A stretch of 64,000 nt of DNA, taken from NCBI GenBank assembly GCA_963728655.1, contig CAVSLD010000006.1:744001-808000 (forward strand), written 5' to 3'. The translations under genes were made by a program, and so were the position numbers. Origin of the DNA: Iamia sp963728655. GTDB lineage: Bacteria > Actinomycetota > Acidimicrobiia > Acidimicrobiales > Iamiaceae. This document shows positions 18,642-26,724 of the stretch, piece by piece. The notes under the pieces are model-generated. The model saw only the letters and a program-made list of their open reading frames with translations, was not told the origin of the DNA and did not search any database. Every line of letters begins with the position of its first letter. Positions within the stretch are counted from its first letter, which is position 1.

Positions 18642-19154
18642 GTGGTCACCGTGCGCCCCGCCCGTGAGGACGACCTCCCGGCCCTCACCACCATCGCCAA
18701 CGTGGCCGTGGAGGAGACGACGGCGGAGTGGACCGAGGTGCCCCACACGGTGGAGGACCGGCGGGCGTGGCTGGCCGAGAAGCGGCGCCGGGGCCATGCC
18801 GTGCTGGTGGCCGAGGTCGACGGCGAGGTCGTCGGGTGGGCCGCCTACGGCGACTTCCGCGACACCGAGCGCTGGCCCGGGTACCGCGCCACCGTCGAGC
18901 ACACGATCCACGTGGCCGAGGACGCGTGGGGCCGCGGCGTGGGGCGCGCCCTGATGGGTGCGCTGGGCACCGCGGCGCGCGCGGCCGGCAAGCGGACCCT
19001 GGTGGGCGGCATCGACGGCGCCAACCAGCGCTCGCTGGCCTTCCACGAGCGCCTGGGCTTCCGCGAGGTGGGACGGCTCCCGGGGATCGGCGAGAAGTGG
19101 GGTCGGCGCCTCGACCTGGTGCTGGTCCAGCGCGACCTCGTCCCGCAGGGGTGA
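18642..19154 (+). CDS. GNAT acetyltransferase, phosphinothricin acetyltransferase-like
   Basis: About 170 residues. VTVRPAREDDLPALTTIAN opens a GNAT fold; AAYGDFRDTERWPGYRATVE, HTIHVAEDAWGRGVGRALMG (acetyl-CoA loop) and FHERLGFREVGRLPGIG match the PAT/Bar subfamily, which N-acetylates phosphinothricin-like or amino-acid substrates. The real substrate here is unknown. GTG 18642 follows a CATGCT box (18630-18635) by 6 nt, a leaderless pattern. It is divergent from the MerR gene and could be a target of that regulator, since the dyad lies 67 nt upstream. Confidence 0.85.
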   Translation: MVTVRPAREDDLPALTTIANVAVEETTAEWTEVPHTVEDRRAWLAEKRRRGHAVLVAEVDGEVVGWAAYGDFRDTERWPGYRATVEHTIHVAEDAWGRGVGRALMGALGTAARAAGKRTLVGGIDGANQRSLAFHERLGFREVGRLPGIGEKWGRRLDLVLVQRDLVPQG

Positions 19155-19175
19155 CCGACCGCCGGGTGCGGGCGA

Positions 19176-19679
19176 TCAGGCGGCGGGGGTGCGCTCCACC
19201 ACGTCGTCGGGGTCGATGTCGAGGTGGGCGTAGAGGTTGGCCGCGAAGCGGTCGCCGGTGCGCTCCATGGACTCGTCCATCACCCTCTCGACGGCCCGGC
19301 GCGACACGCGGGGGAGGGGGAGCTCGACCCAGATCGTGATGTCGATGAACAGGCGGGTGCGCCCGTCGCCCAGGTCGGTGAGGGTGTAGGTGCCGTCGGC
19401 CCCGGCTCTCTCCCCGGCCCCGCCGGGCGGGTCGTGACGGAAGTCGATGCGCTCCTGGTCGACGAGGTGCATGCGCTCGGAGAAGGAGGGCGCCACCGAC
19501 ACGCCGAGGGCGGAGATGCCGCTCAGCTGCCAGCACCACAGGTCACCGTCGGTGGAGATGGCCCTGATGAGCGGGGTGAAGCGGGCCAGCAGGTCGGGGT
19601 CCGAGAGGACCTCCCAGATGGCCGAGGGCGCGACGGGCACCTCGGCCTCGGACACGTTGCGGCTCTCGAAGCGGGTCAT
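19176..19679 (-). CDS. SRPBCC (START/polyketide-cyclase fold) protein
   Basis: About 167 residues. ESRNVSEAEVPVAPSAIWEV followed by LSDPDLLARFTPLIRAI is the usual N-terminal strand-helix of SRPBCC ligand-binding proteins, and the long C-terminal helix (RAVERVMDESMERTGDRF) closes the cavity. Ligand is unknown. Its ATG overlaps the stop of the CPBP protease gene by ATGA, so the two are translationally coupled. The SRPBCC gene is the promoter-distal member. Confidence 0.75.
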   Translation of the reverse strand: MTRFESRNVSEAEVPVAPSAIWEVLSDPDLLARFTPLIRAISTDGDLWCWQLSGISALGVSVAPSFSERMHLVDQERIDFRHDPPGGAGERAGADGTYTLTDLGDGRTRLFIDITIWVELPLPRVSRRAVERVMDESMERTGDRFAANLYAHLDIDPDDVVERTPAA

Positions 19680-20464
19680 CGGGCCTCCTCGCCGAGCGGC
19701 GCGGGGTCGGGGTCGGGGCTGGGCTCGGGTGTCGGTCGGGGGAGGGGCGGCTCGTGGCCGGGCGCGGTGCCCGGGGCCGGTGGGCGGGTGCGGGCGGCGG
19801 GCGTCTCGTGCCGGCGCTCGGCGGCCACCGCCTCCTCGGCCGGGTCGCTGCCGTCGCAGCCCTCGAGGGGCCACACGAAGGTCAGCATCCCGGTCCAGAG
19901 CACGTGGGCCACGATCGGCGCCACCAGGCCCCCGCTCCACCAGAAGAGCAGTCCCCACACGGCCCCTCCGAGGAGGGCGGCCAGGCCGAGGGCCCACTTG
20001 CGCTCCACGGCCTGCACCGCGGTGTAGGCGGCCAGGGCGGCGACCAGGCCGACCCGGTCCTGCACGAAGCCGCGGAAGAAGACCTCCTCGGCCACGCCCA
20101 TGGCCACCACCGCCCCGACCGTGTACCAGAGCCGGCTGCGGTCGCGGATGGCGTAGAGGTCGTTGATCTGGGCCAGGAAGCTGGGGAAGAGCCGGCACAG
20201 CACGGCGTGGCCGATGTGGGTGGCGACGAGCCAGGCGCCGCCCACGCCGAGGCCGAGGGCGACCTCGACCGGCGTGATCGGTCCGACCACCTCGTCGAGC
20301 CGGCCCTCCGAGGCGAGGGCGGCCACCGAGTAGCCGACGAGGACCGCGGCCGCGACCCACGACCGGGTCCAGAGCCCCCGGCGGGGCGGGAGGAAGAGGA
20401 AGCACCAGACGCCGAGGGCGAGGAGGAGGCCGACGACGAGGAGCATCCCTCCCTGCCTACCCAT
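19676..20464 (-). CDS. CPBP family intramembrane glutamic protease-like protein
   Basis: About 262 residues with several transmembrane helices. The CAAX-protease (ABI) motifs are GVAEEVFFRGFVQDR (the paired Glu and Arg) and IVAHVLWTGM (C-terminal conserved His). The Pro/Arg-rich tail after GCDGSDPAEE is cytoplasmic. Related enzymes process peptides or prenylated proteins, but most bacterial members are unassigned. ATG 20464 is preferred; a longer reading from 20518 would add a cysteine-containing segment that overlaps the divergent promoter. It is coupled to the SRPBCC gene. Confidence 0.8.
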   Translation of the reverse strand: MGRQGGMLLVVGLLLALGVWCFLFLPPRRGLWTRSWVAAAVLVGYSVAALASEGRLDEVVGPITPVEVALGLGVGGAWLVATHIGHAVLCRLFPSFLAQINDLYAIRDRSRLWYTVGAVVAMGVAEEVFFRGFVQDRVGLVAALAAYTAVQAVERKWALGLAALLGGAVWGLLFWWSGGLVAPIVAHVLWTGMLTFVWPLEGCDGSDPAEEAVAAERRHETPAARTRPPAPGTAPGHEPPLPRPTPEPSPDPDPAPLGEEAR

Positions 20465-20501
20465 GTGCGTGGGTTCACAACAACCGGGGTAGGGCTGGGC
20501 C

Positions 20502-21368
20502 ATGCAGATCCTGCTCACCGGAGCCAGCGGGGCGGTGGGCGCGGAGCTGGCCCTCGCCCTCGACGCCGCAGGTCACGAGGTCGTGGCCGCCACCCGCCGG
20601 CCCGACGCCCACGCCGGTCCGGGCCGGGCTGTGACCTTCGACCTCGACGGACCTGACGCCGACCTGGACGCGGCCATGGAGGGGGCCGACGCCGCCTACT
20701 ACCTCGTCCACGCCCTCGACCGCCGCGACGTGGTCGCCATCGACCGGGCCCGGGCCGAGCGCTTCGGTGCCGCCTGGGGAGCCGATCGGCCCGTCGTCTA
20801 CCTGGGGGGGCTGGGGCCGGCCGACACGGGGTCGCCGCACCTCCGGTCCCGCCACGAGGTGGGTGAGGTCCTGGCCGCGCGGTGCCGCACCGTCGAGCTG
20901 CGGGCCTCCATCGTCATCGGGCCCGACAGCCTGAGCTTCCGGCTCCTCCGGGTCCTCTCCTGCGCGGCGAGCACCTCGCCCCTGCCGGTCGCGGTCCCGG
21001 CCGCCTCGGCCGCCCTCACCCAGCCCATCGCCCAGCGCGACCTCACCGCCGCCCTCGTCGACGCCCTGGATCTCGCGCCCGGCGTCTACGAGGTCGGCGG
21101 CGACGAGGTCCTCAGCTTCCGCGCCCTGCTGGAGCGGGCCGCCGCAGCCCAGGGCCGCACCCTCCGCACGGTGCCTGCGGTCCCCCTCGGCGCCGACTGG
21201 TTCGGGCCACTGGCCTCGCTCGTCGCCGGCGTCGACCCGTGGGCCACCACGTCGCTGTTCGCCAGCATGGCCACCGAGACGGTGGTCGACGACGCCCGCC
21301 GGCCCGCGGGCGCCGACGGCCGGGCCACCGACCTCGACACCGCCCTGGCCCTCGCCCTGGAGGGCTGA
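20502..21368 (+). CDS. NAD(P)-binding Rossmann protein (atypical SDR/NmrA-like)
   Basis: 288 residues. MQILLTGASGAVGAELALAL gives the GxxGxxG dinucleotide site at the extreme N terminus. AYYLVHALDRRDVV and VVYLGGLGPADTG follow, as in atypical SDRs of the ubiquinone-associated or NmrA type. No YxxxK catalytic pair is obvious, so it may bind rather than turn over its ligand. ATG 20502 lies 6 nt after a TAGGGC box (20490-20495), so it is probably leaderless. It is divergent from the CPBP gene. Confidence 0.72.
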   Translation: MQILLTGASGAVGAELALALDAAGHEVVAATRRPDAHAGPGRAVTFDLDGPDADLDAAMEGADAAYYLVHALDRRDVVAIDRARAERFGAAWGADRPVVYLGGLGPADTGSPHLRSRHEVGEVLAARCRTVELRASIVIGPDSLSFRLLRVLSCAASTSPLPVAVPAASAALTQPIAQRDLTAALVDALDLAPGVYEVGGDEVLSFRALLERAAAAQGRTLRTVPAVPLGADWFGPLASLVAGVDPWATTSLFASMATETVVDDARRPAGADGRATDLDTALALALEG

Positions 21369-21422
21369 GGCCGCGTCGGGGCCGGGCGTGGGGAGGGCCG
21401 GCGCCGCCGGTACCGTCGACGC

Positions 21423-22469
21423 ATGGTTGACGACGCAACGACCGAGGCCGAGCACCAGCAGCAGGGCGTGTACCTGGTCGAGGGAGGCTCCTTCGAGCGC
21501 GACCAGAGCTACATCGACGACCGCGTCACCGCCGACGGGTCGTCGGGCTGGCCGGTGGAGGCCGACCGCTACCGCCTGGTCGTGGCCCGGGCCTGCCCGT
21601 GGGCCAACCGCGCCATCATCGTGCGCCGCCTGCTGGGCCTGGAGGGCGCCCTGTCCATGGGCGTGTGCGGGCCGACCCACGACGCCGACTCGTGGACCTT
21701 CGACCTCGACCCCGGCGAGGTCGACCCCGTGCTCGGCATCCCCCGCCTGAAGGACGCCTTCGAGGCCCGGTTCCCGGGCTACCCCCGGGGCATCACCGTG
21801 CCGGCCATCGTCGACGTGCCCACCGGCGGCGTGGTCACCAACGACTTCCGTCAGATCACCGTCGACATGTCGACCCAGTGGACCGCCTTCCACCGCGACG
21901 GCGCGCCCGACCTCTACCCGGAGGACCGGCGCGACGAGATCGAGGAGGTGGCCCGGCTCGTCTTCGAGGACGTGAACAACGGCGTCTACAAGTGCGGCTT
22001 CGCCGGGTCGCAGGAGGCCTACGACGAGGCCTACGACGCCCTCTTCGCCCGCCTCGACTGGCTCGAGGACCGCCTCTCGTCGCAGCGCTACCTCGTCGGC
22101 GACACCCTCACCGAGGCCGACGTCCGCCTGTTCACCACCCTCGCCCGGTTCGACCCCGTCTACCAGGTGCACTTCAAGTGCAACCGCAACAAGCTCACGG
22201 AGATGCCGGTGCTCTGGGCCTACGCCCGCGACCTGTTCCAGACCCCGGGCTTCGGCGACACCATCGACTTCCTGCACATCAAGCAGCACTACTTCCTGGT
22301 CCACACCGACCTGAACCCGTCGGGGGTGCTCCCGAAGGGGCCCGACCTGTCGGGCTGGCTCGCCCCCCACGGCCGCGAGGACCTCGGCGGCCGCCCCTTC
22401 GGCGACGGCACGCCCCCTGGACCGCCGGTCGACGGCGAGGTCGTGCCCGCCGCCCACACCGTCGGCTGA
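21423..22469 (+). CDS. Glutathionyl-hydroquinone reductase-like glutathione S-transferase (YqjG/Xi class)
   Basis: 349 residues. The thioredoxin-like domain contains the catalytic Cys of ARACPWANRAIIVRR (about Cys58). Downstream features are VPAIVDVPTGGVVTNDF and the helical GST domain with NNGVYKCGFAGSQEAY and YLVGDTLTEADVRLFTTL. Xi-class enzymes reduce glutathionyl-hydroquinones. Actinobacteria usually lack glutathione, so here another thiol such as mycothiol may be used (inference). TACCGT (21411-21416) precedes ATG 21423 by 6 nt. It looks monocistronic. Confidence 0.87.
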   Translation: MVDDATTEAEHQQQGVYLVEGGSFERDQSYIDDRVTADGSSGWPVEADRYRLVVARACPWANRAIIVRRLLGLEGALSMGVCGPTHDADSWTFDLDPGEVDPVLGIPRLKDAFEARFPGYPRGITVPAIVDVPTGGVVTNDFRQITVDMSTQWTAFHRDGAPDLYPEDRRDEIEEVARLVFEDVNNGVYKCGFAGSQEAYDEAYDALFARLDWLEDRLSSQRYLVGDTLTEADVRLFTTLARFDPVYQVHFKCNRNKLTEMPVLWAYARDLFQTPGFGDTIDFLHIKQHYFLVHTDLNPSGVLPKGPDLSGWLAPHGREDLGGRPFGDGTPPGPPVDGEVVPAAHTVG

Positions 22470-22491
22470 GCCGACGCGCGAGCATCGACCC

Positions 22492-23933
22492 ATGGCTGCA
22501 CCGATCGTCGAGAGGGCCCTGCCCGCCACCCCGTTCGCCTCGCTCGAGGCGTACCGCGACGCCGGCGGGGGCGCGGCCTGGAGGCGGCCCGCCGCCTCGG
22601 CCCCGACGCCACCATCGACGAGGTCGCCGCCTCCGGACTCCGGGGCCGGGGCGGCAGCGGCTTCCCCACCGGGGTGAAGTGGCGCACCGTGGCCGACTTC
22701 GCGTCGGCCGGGGAGCCCACCACCGTCGTCGTCAACGGGGCCGAGGGCGAGCCCGGCACGTTCAAGGACCGCACCCTGCTGCGGCGCACCCCCTACGCCG
22801 TGCTCGAGGGCGCCCTCGTGGCCGCCCTGGCGGTGGGCGCCGACCGGGTGGTCGTGGCCGTCAAGGAGTCCTTCGGCCCCGAGCGGGAGCGCCTCGGCGC
22901 AGCGATCGAGGAGATCACCGCCGCCGGGTGGTGCGACGACGTCAACGTCGGCGTGGTCCTCGGGCCGAGCTCCTACCTGTTCGGGGAGGAGACCGGCCTG
23001 CTCGAGGTGGTCGCCGGGCGCCCGCCCTTCCCCCGCATCGCCCCACCCTTCCGCCACGGCACCGAGGAGGCGGGTTCGGCCCCCGACCGCTCGGCTGGCT
23101 CCGACATGGCCGAGGTGGGCCCCGACGGCCCGGCCCCCACGCTGGTGAACAACGTCGAGACCATGGCCCACGTGGCCGGGATCCTGGCCGAGGGCGCGGC
23201 CTGGTTCCGCACCCTCGGCACCGAGGAGTCGCCGGGCACGATCATCTGCACCGTCAGCGGCTCCACCGCCCGGGCCGGCGTGGCCGAGGTCCCCATGGGC
23301 ACCCCCCTCGACAGCGTGATCGAGGCCCTGGGCGGCGGAGCCCGCGACGGCCGGCGGCTGGTCGCCGCCACCTCCGGCGTGGCCAACCCGTTCATCCCGG
23401 CCCAGCTCTTCGACACCCTGCTCACCTACGAGCACATGCAGGCCATCGGCAGCGGGCTCGGCGCGGCCGGGTTCCTGGTGTTCGACGACGCCGACGACAT
23501 GGCTGCGGTGGCCGCCGGCATCTCCCGGTTCCTGGCCGTGGAGTCCTGCGGCCAGTGCACGCCGTGCAAGGTCGACGGCCTGGCCCTGGCCGACCGCCTG
23601 GCCAAGGTGTGCACCCAGGACTCGGGCCCCGAGGACCTGGCCGTCATCGAGGACAAGGTCCAGTCGGTCGCCACCGGCGCCCGCTGCTACCTCGCCACCC
23701 AGCACGAGGCGGTGCTGAAGAGCCTGGCCGAGGTCTTCCCTCGCGCCCTGTCGGTCCACGTCGACGACACCGTGGCCATCACCGAGGTCCCGCTCATCGC
23801 CCCCATCGTCGACATCGTCGACGACATCGCGGTGGTCGACGAGACCCAGGCCACCAAGCAGCCCGACTGGTCCCACGACGCCACCGACTCGGGCAAGACC
23901 CCCGTGGAGATCAGCGGCCCGCCCTCCGCCTGA
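22492..23933 (+). CDS. Orphan NuoF-like NADH-binding flavo-iron-sulfur subunit (frameshift near 22576)
   Basis: About 480 residues resembling the 51-kDa NADH:FMN subunit of complex I and NAD-dependent formate dehydrogenases or hydrogenases. ASGLRGRGGSGFPTGVKW and VVNGAEGEPGTFKDRTL bind NADH/FMN, and CGQCTPCK plus a later Cys are the 4Fe-4S ligands. One C is missing near 22576 (GGCGCGG for GGCCGCGG). The ~60-residue C-terminal extension includes VDDTVAITEVPLIAPIVDIV. No NuoE, NuoG or hydrogenase gene is near, so its electron partner is unknown. NuoF-like proteins also occur alone in Actinobacteria. Confidence 0.85.
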
Positions 23934-23951
23934 CCCCACCGATCCGGATGG

Positions 23952-24242
23952 TCAGCGCGGGCCGCGCCGGTCGCGCTGCTCCCAGCACGACCGGTGCCAG
24001 TGGCGGCGGTCCTGGGGGGCAGCGACCGGGACCACCACCAGGTGGCCCGTCCCCGCTGCGACGGTGCCGTGGCAGCCGGGGCAGGCGTAGGGCTTGGTCG
24101 CCTGGTACGGCTGCACCGGCCGGACCTCCACGGTGGTGCCGCCGTGCTCCTCGGTGCGCGTGGCGTCGCGCCGGGCCCACGCCGGGAGGCCCGGCCCGTC
24201 CACGCGCCGAGGGCCCCGGCCGCCGGCGCGGGCCTTCCTCAC
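23952..24242 (-). CDS. Small zinc-ribbon-like protein of the actinobacterial 'ATP/GTP-binding' family
   Basis: 96 residues, very basic N terminus. The core KPYACPGCHGTVAAGTGHLV followed by DRRHWHRSCWEQRDRR holds a CxxC...H...HxxC set that should bind one zinc. Short proteins with this YxCPGC...RHWHxxCW pattern are common in Actinobacteria and often carry the uninformative label ATP/GTP-binding protein. Function is unknown; nucleic-acid binding is plausible given the charge. Confidence 0.7.
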   Translation of the reverse strand: MRKARAGGRGPRRVDGPGLPAWARRDATRTEEHGGTTVEVRPVQPYQATKPYACPGCHGTVAAGTGHLVVVPVAAPQDRRHWHRSCWEQRDRRGPR

Positions 24243-24249
24243 CGGCCCC

Positions 24250-24360
24250 TCACCCGAGCAGGGCCCAGGCCACCAGGGCCACGCACACGAGCAGGGCCGC
24301 CGCGACCAGCACGTAGTCGGCCGGGCCGCGGCGGGTCTGGCGGTGCGGGTTGAAGCCCAT
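24250..24360 (-). CDS. 36-residue single-pass membrane protein
   Basis: MGFNPHRQTRRGPADY followed by one transmembrane helix (VLVAAALLVCVALVAWALLG) that ends the protein. The basic N terminus should be cytoplasmic. Short proteins with an N-terminal FNPHR motif occur in Actinobacteria, but no function is known to me. Its ATG lies 7 nt after a GATACT box that overlaps the divergent TATCGT box, so both it and the enoyl-CoA hydratase are probably leaderless. The tight promoter pairing and clean coding pattern support it as a real gene. Confidence 0.6.
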   Translation of the reverse strand: MGFNPHRQTRRGPADYVLVAAALLVCVALVAWALLG

Positions 24361-24382
24361 GGCCGTCAGTATCGTGCCGGCC
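24361..24382. promoter_or_regulatory. Overlapping divergent -10 boxes
   Basis: TATCGT (24370-24375, plus strand) and GATACT (24373-24368, minus strand) overlap by four bases. Each lies exactly 7 nt from its start codon, ATG 24383 (+) and ATG 24360 (-). The two leaderless promoters would compete for polymerase. Confidence 0.55.
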
Positions 24383-25168
24383 ATGCCCGACCCGCACCTC
24401 GATGCCCTCCGGCTGGACCGGGCCGACGGGGTGGTCACCATCACCCTCGACCGGCCCGACCGCAAGAACGCGCTCGACACCACCATGGCCCGGGAGCTGG
24501 GGGAGGTGCTCACCGACGTCTCGGCCGACGGCGACGTGCGGGTGGTCGTGCTGACCGGGGCGGGCGACGCCTTCTGCTCCGGCGCCGACCTGGCCGACGG
24601 CGGCCCTGCCGCGACCAACGGCCTGGCCCGCATGCGCGCCCTGCACGGCCTGGCCCAGCTCCTCCACGACGTGCCCCAGCCCACGATCGCCCGCATCAAC
24701 GGCGTGGCCGCCGGGGCCGGGCTCAACCTGGCCCTGGGCTGTGACCTCACCATCGCCTCCACCGAGGCCCGCTTCTCGCAGATCTTCGCCCGCCGGGGCC
24801 TCTCCACCGACTTCGGCGGGGCCTGGCTGCTGCCCCGGCTCATCGGCCTGCACCGGGCCAAGGAGCTGGCCCTGCTGGCCGACATCGTCCCCGCGGCCGA
24901 GGCCGAGCGCCTGGGCCTGGTCAACCGGGTCGTGGCCCCCGAGGACCTCGACGCCGCGGTGGCCGACTGGGCCGAGCGCCTGGCCGCCGGGCCACCGATC
25001 GCCCTGACCCAGACCAAGCGGATGCTCAACCGCTCCTTCGAGGTCGGCTGGGAGGCCCAGCTCGAGGCCGAGTCGACGGCGCAGGCCTACAACTTCTCCA
25101 CCGCCGACACGGCCGAGGCCATGCGGGCCTTCTTCGAGAAGCGGTCGCCGGACTTCACCGGCCGTTGA
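24383..25168 (+). CDS. Enoyl-CoA hydratase/isomerase family protein (PaaG-like)
   Basis: 261 residues of the crotonase superfamily. TITLDRPDRKNALDTTM, GAGDAFCSGADLADG (first oxyanion-hole segment) and INGVAAGAGLNLALGCDLTI (second) are present. In the usual second Glu position the protein has GLSTDFGGAWLLPRLIG, with Asp, as in PaaG-type isomerases. It could therefore isomerise rather than hydrate an enoyl-CoA; substrate is unknown. It has its own divergent promoter and no operon partner. Confidence 0.88.
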   Translation: MPDPHLDALRLDRADGVVTITLDRPDRKNALDTTMARELGEVLTDVSADGDVRVVVLTGAGDAFCSGADLADGGPAATNGLARMRALHGLAQLLHDVPQPTIARINGVAAGAGLNLALGCDLTIASTEARFSQIFARRGLSTDFGGAWLLPRLIGLHRAKELALLADIVPAAEAERLGLVNRVVAPEDLDAAVADWAERLAAGPPIALTQTKRMLNRSFEVGWEAQLEAESTAQAYNFSTADTAEAMRAFFEKRSPDFTGR

Positions 25169-25184
25169 GGGGACCTCCGCAGGC

Positions 25185-25571
25185 TCACCGGCGGGGTGGC
25201 CGGTGCCACTGGGTGGCCGACACGTGGGCCCGCTCGCTCAGCTTGGCGTGGATGTGGGTGGTGAGCTCGGAGGTGAGGTCCAGCAGCTCGACCCCGTAGC
25301 GCCACGTGGGGTCGCCCCGCTCGCCGACCACCCGACGGATGGTCACCGGACCGGTGACGTCGTCCACGGTCACGGTGACGGTGTCGCCCACCTTCAGGTG
25401 GTCGTTGGCGGGGGCCTCCACCAGCAGCCCGGTCACCGAGACGTCGACCAGGGCGGCGGCCTGGCCCCGTCGGGGGCCGAACAGGCGGCGGGTGGAGCCG
25501 GGGCCCCGCGGCGGCCACCAGCGGATCGAGATGCCGTCGTGGTCGCTGCGCTGACCGATGCGGCGTTCCAC
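25185..25571 (-). CDS. PilZ-domain protein
   Basis: 128 residues. The PilZ core is recognisable in AALVDVSVTGLLVEAPANDH, LKVGDTVTVTVDDVTG and RYGVELLDLTSEL. The RxxxR half of the c-di-GMP site is poorly conserved (the N-terminal RRIGQRSDHD and STRRLF are the only candidates), so nucleotide binding is uncertain. No membrane segment. It converges on the enoyl-CoA hydratase gene. Confidence 0.72.
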   Translation of the reverse strand: MERRIGQRSDHDGISIRWWPPRGPGSTRRLFGPRRGQAAALVDVSVTGLLVEAPANDHLKVGDTVTVTVDDVTGPVTIRRVVGERGDPTWRYGVELLDLTSELTTHIHAKLSERAHVSATQWHRPPRR

Positions 25572-25692
25572 GCGGCTCCTCCCCCTGCTGCCGACCCGCG
25601 CGGTCGGCTCGAGCGTCCTCTCCGTGACGATCGGCGGCGACCCGGTGATGTTGAGCGCCCGTCGCCGCCTCCGGGCGCGGGCCCCGGCCGTC

Positions 25693-26487
25693 TCAGCCCG
25701 GCGCGTCGGGGGCCGGGAGCCCGTCGGCGAGGGTGCGGGCGACGCTGCGTCCCAGATGGCTGAAGGCCCAGGACCGCAGCGGCTCGGTGGGGCGGCCCAG
25801 GCCGCCGACCGAGCCTCGGCCCGGCGCCGGCGACCGCTCCTCGATCAGCACGCCGAGGGCGACGAGGTGCCCCATCAGCACCGGCCAGAGCGACTCGGGC
25901 AGGCCGGTGGTGCCCTTGAGCTGGTTCGAGAGGTGGAAGTCCCGCCGGGTCGCGTAGGCGACGCCGTCGTGGTCCTGGGTCCGGGGCTGCTCGCTGCGGA
26001 CCAGGAAGGCGACCAGCCGCACGTGCGCGGCGTCGAGCGCGGCCAGGGTGGCGACCACCGCCCGGGCCTCCTCGAGGGCCTCGTCGTCGCGGGCGTCGAG
26101 CGCGGCGCGGAGGGCCCGGCCGAGGGCGCGGGGCAGGCGCGGCTCGGCGGTGGCGACGGCCGCCTCCACCGCCCGCACCAGCACCTCGTCGAGGCGCTCG
26201 TCGGCCGTGGCCGCAGCCAGGGCGGCGTCGACGGTCAGCCCGGCGGCGTCGAGCAGGGCGGCGCCCCGTGCCGCGGCCCGGTCCCGGCGGGCGCCGAGGT
26301 AGGCACCGCCCGCCCCGGGTCCGGGGTCGGCGAGGCCCAGGGCGAGGTCGACCGCGGCGGAGCCCGAGGTCCGCGGCGTGCCGGGCCGACGCCCGTCCGG
26401 CGCTCCCGGTGGGCGGGGTGGGGGAGTGGTGTCGGCCGCGCCCGTGGTCGGTCGCAGGGGCGGCCCTGCCTTCTCTGGTGCGGTCAC
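25693..26487 (-). CDS. Hypothetical Ala/Arg-rich protein
   Basis: 264 residues, unrecognised. The first ~45 residues are Pro/Ala-rich and disordered. The rest is mostly helical, with LRAALDARDDEALEEARAVV and the more ordered segment DFHLSNQLKGTTGLPESLWP, ending HLGRSVARTLADGLPA. There is no signal peptide and no clear domain. It is transcribed away from comM, and the 237-nt region between them holds an inverted repeat and promoter-like elements. Codon use matches the neighbours, so it is probably a real lineage-specific gene. Confidence 0.55.
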   Translation of the reverse strand: MTAPEKAGPPLRPTTGAADTTPPPRPPGAPDGRRPGTPRTSGSAAVDLALGLADPGPGAGGAYLGARRDRAAARGAALLDAAGLTVDAALAAATADERLDEVLVRAVEAAVATAEPRLPRALGRALRAALDARDDEALEEARAVVATLAALDAAHVRLVAFLVRSEQPRTQDHDGVAYATRRDFHLSNQLKGTTGLPESLWPVLMGHLVALGVLIEERSPAPGRGSVGGLGRPTEPLRSWAFSHLGRSVARTLADGLPAPDAPG

Positions 26488-26610
26488 CGACGCCCCTCTC
26501 GCTCCCGGGCGGGAGGCCCCGGAGGCTACCGATCGACTCCGCGTCGGCGGTGCACCTCACCGGGGGCCGTCGCGTCCGCCCGGTCCCCGGGGGTCGTCGG
26601 CGCGGTCGGA

Positions 26611-26640
26611 GGTCTGGCTGTCAGACCCCCTGGGTAGGGT
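26611..26640 (+). promoter_or_regulatory. Inverted repeat and -10 box upstream of yifB/comM
   Basis: GGTCTG-GCTGT-CAGACC (26611-26627) is a perfect 6-bp dyad followed by TAGGGT (26635-26640), a good -10 hexamer. The dyad covers the expected -35 region, so it may be an operator. It would give a leader of about 78 nt before comM. The rest of the 26488-26724 spacer holds nothing else recognisable. Confidence 0.4.
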
Positions 26641-26724
26641 CGGACCCACGCTCGTCGGCCGGCGTCACGGCCCTCCACCGCTCGCCGCGCGGCACCCGCC
26701 GCGCCGACCGCAGGGAGGGCCTCC

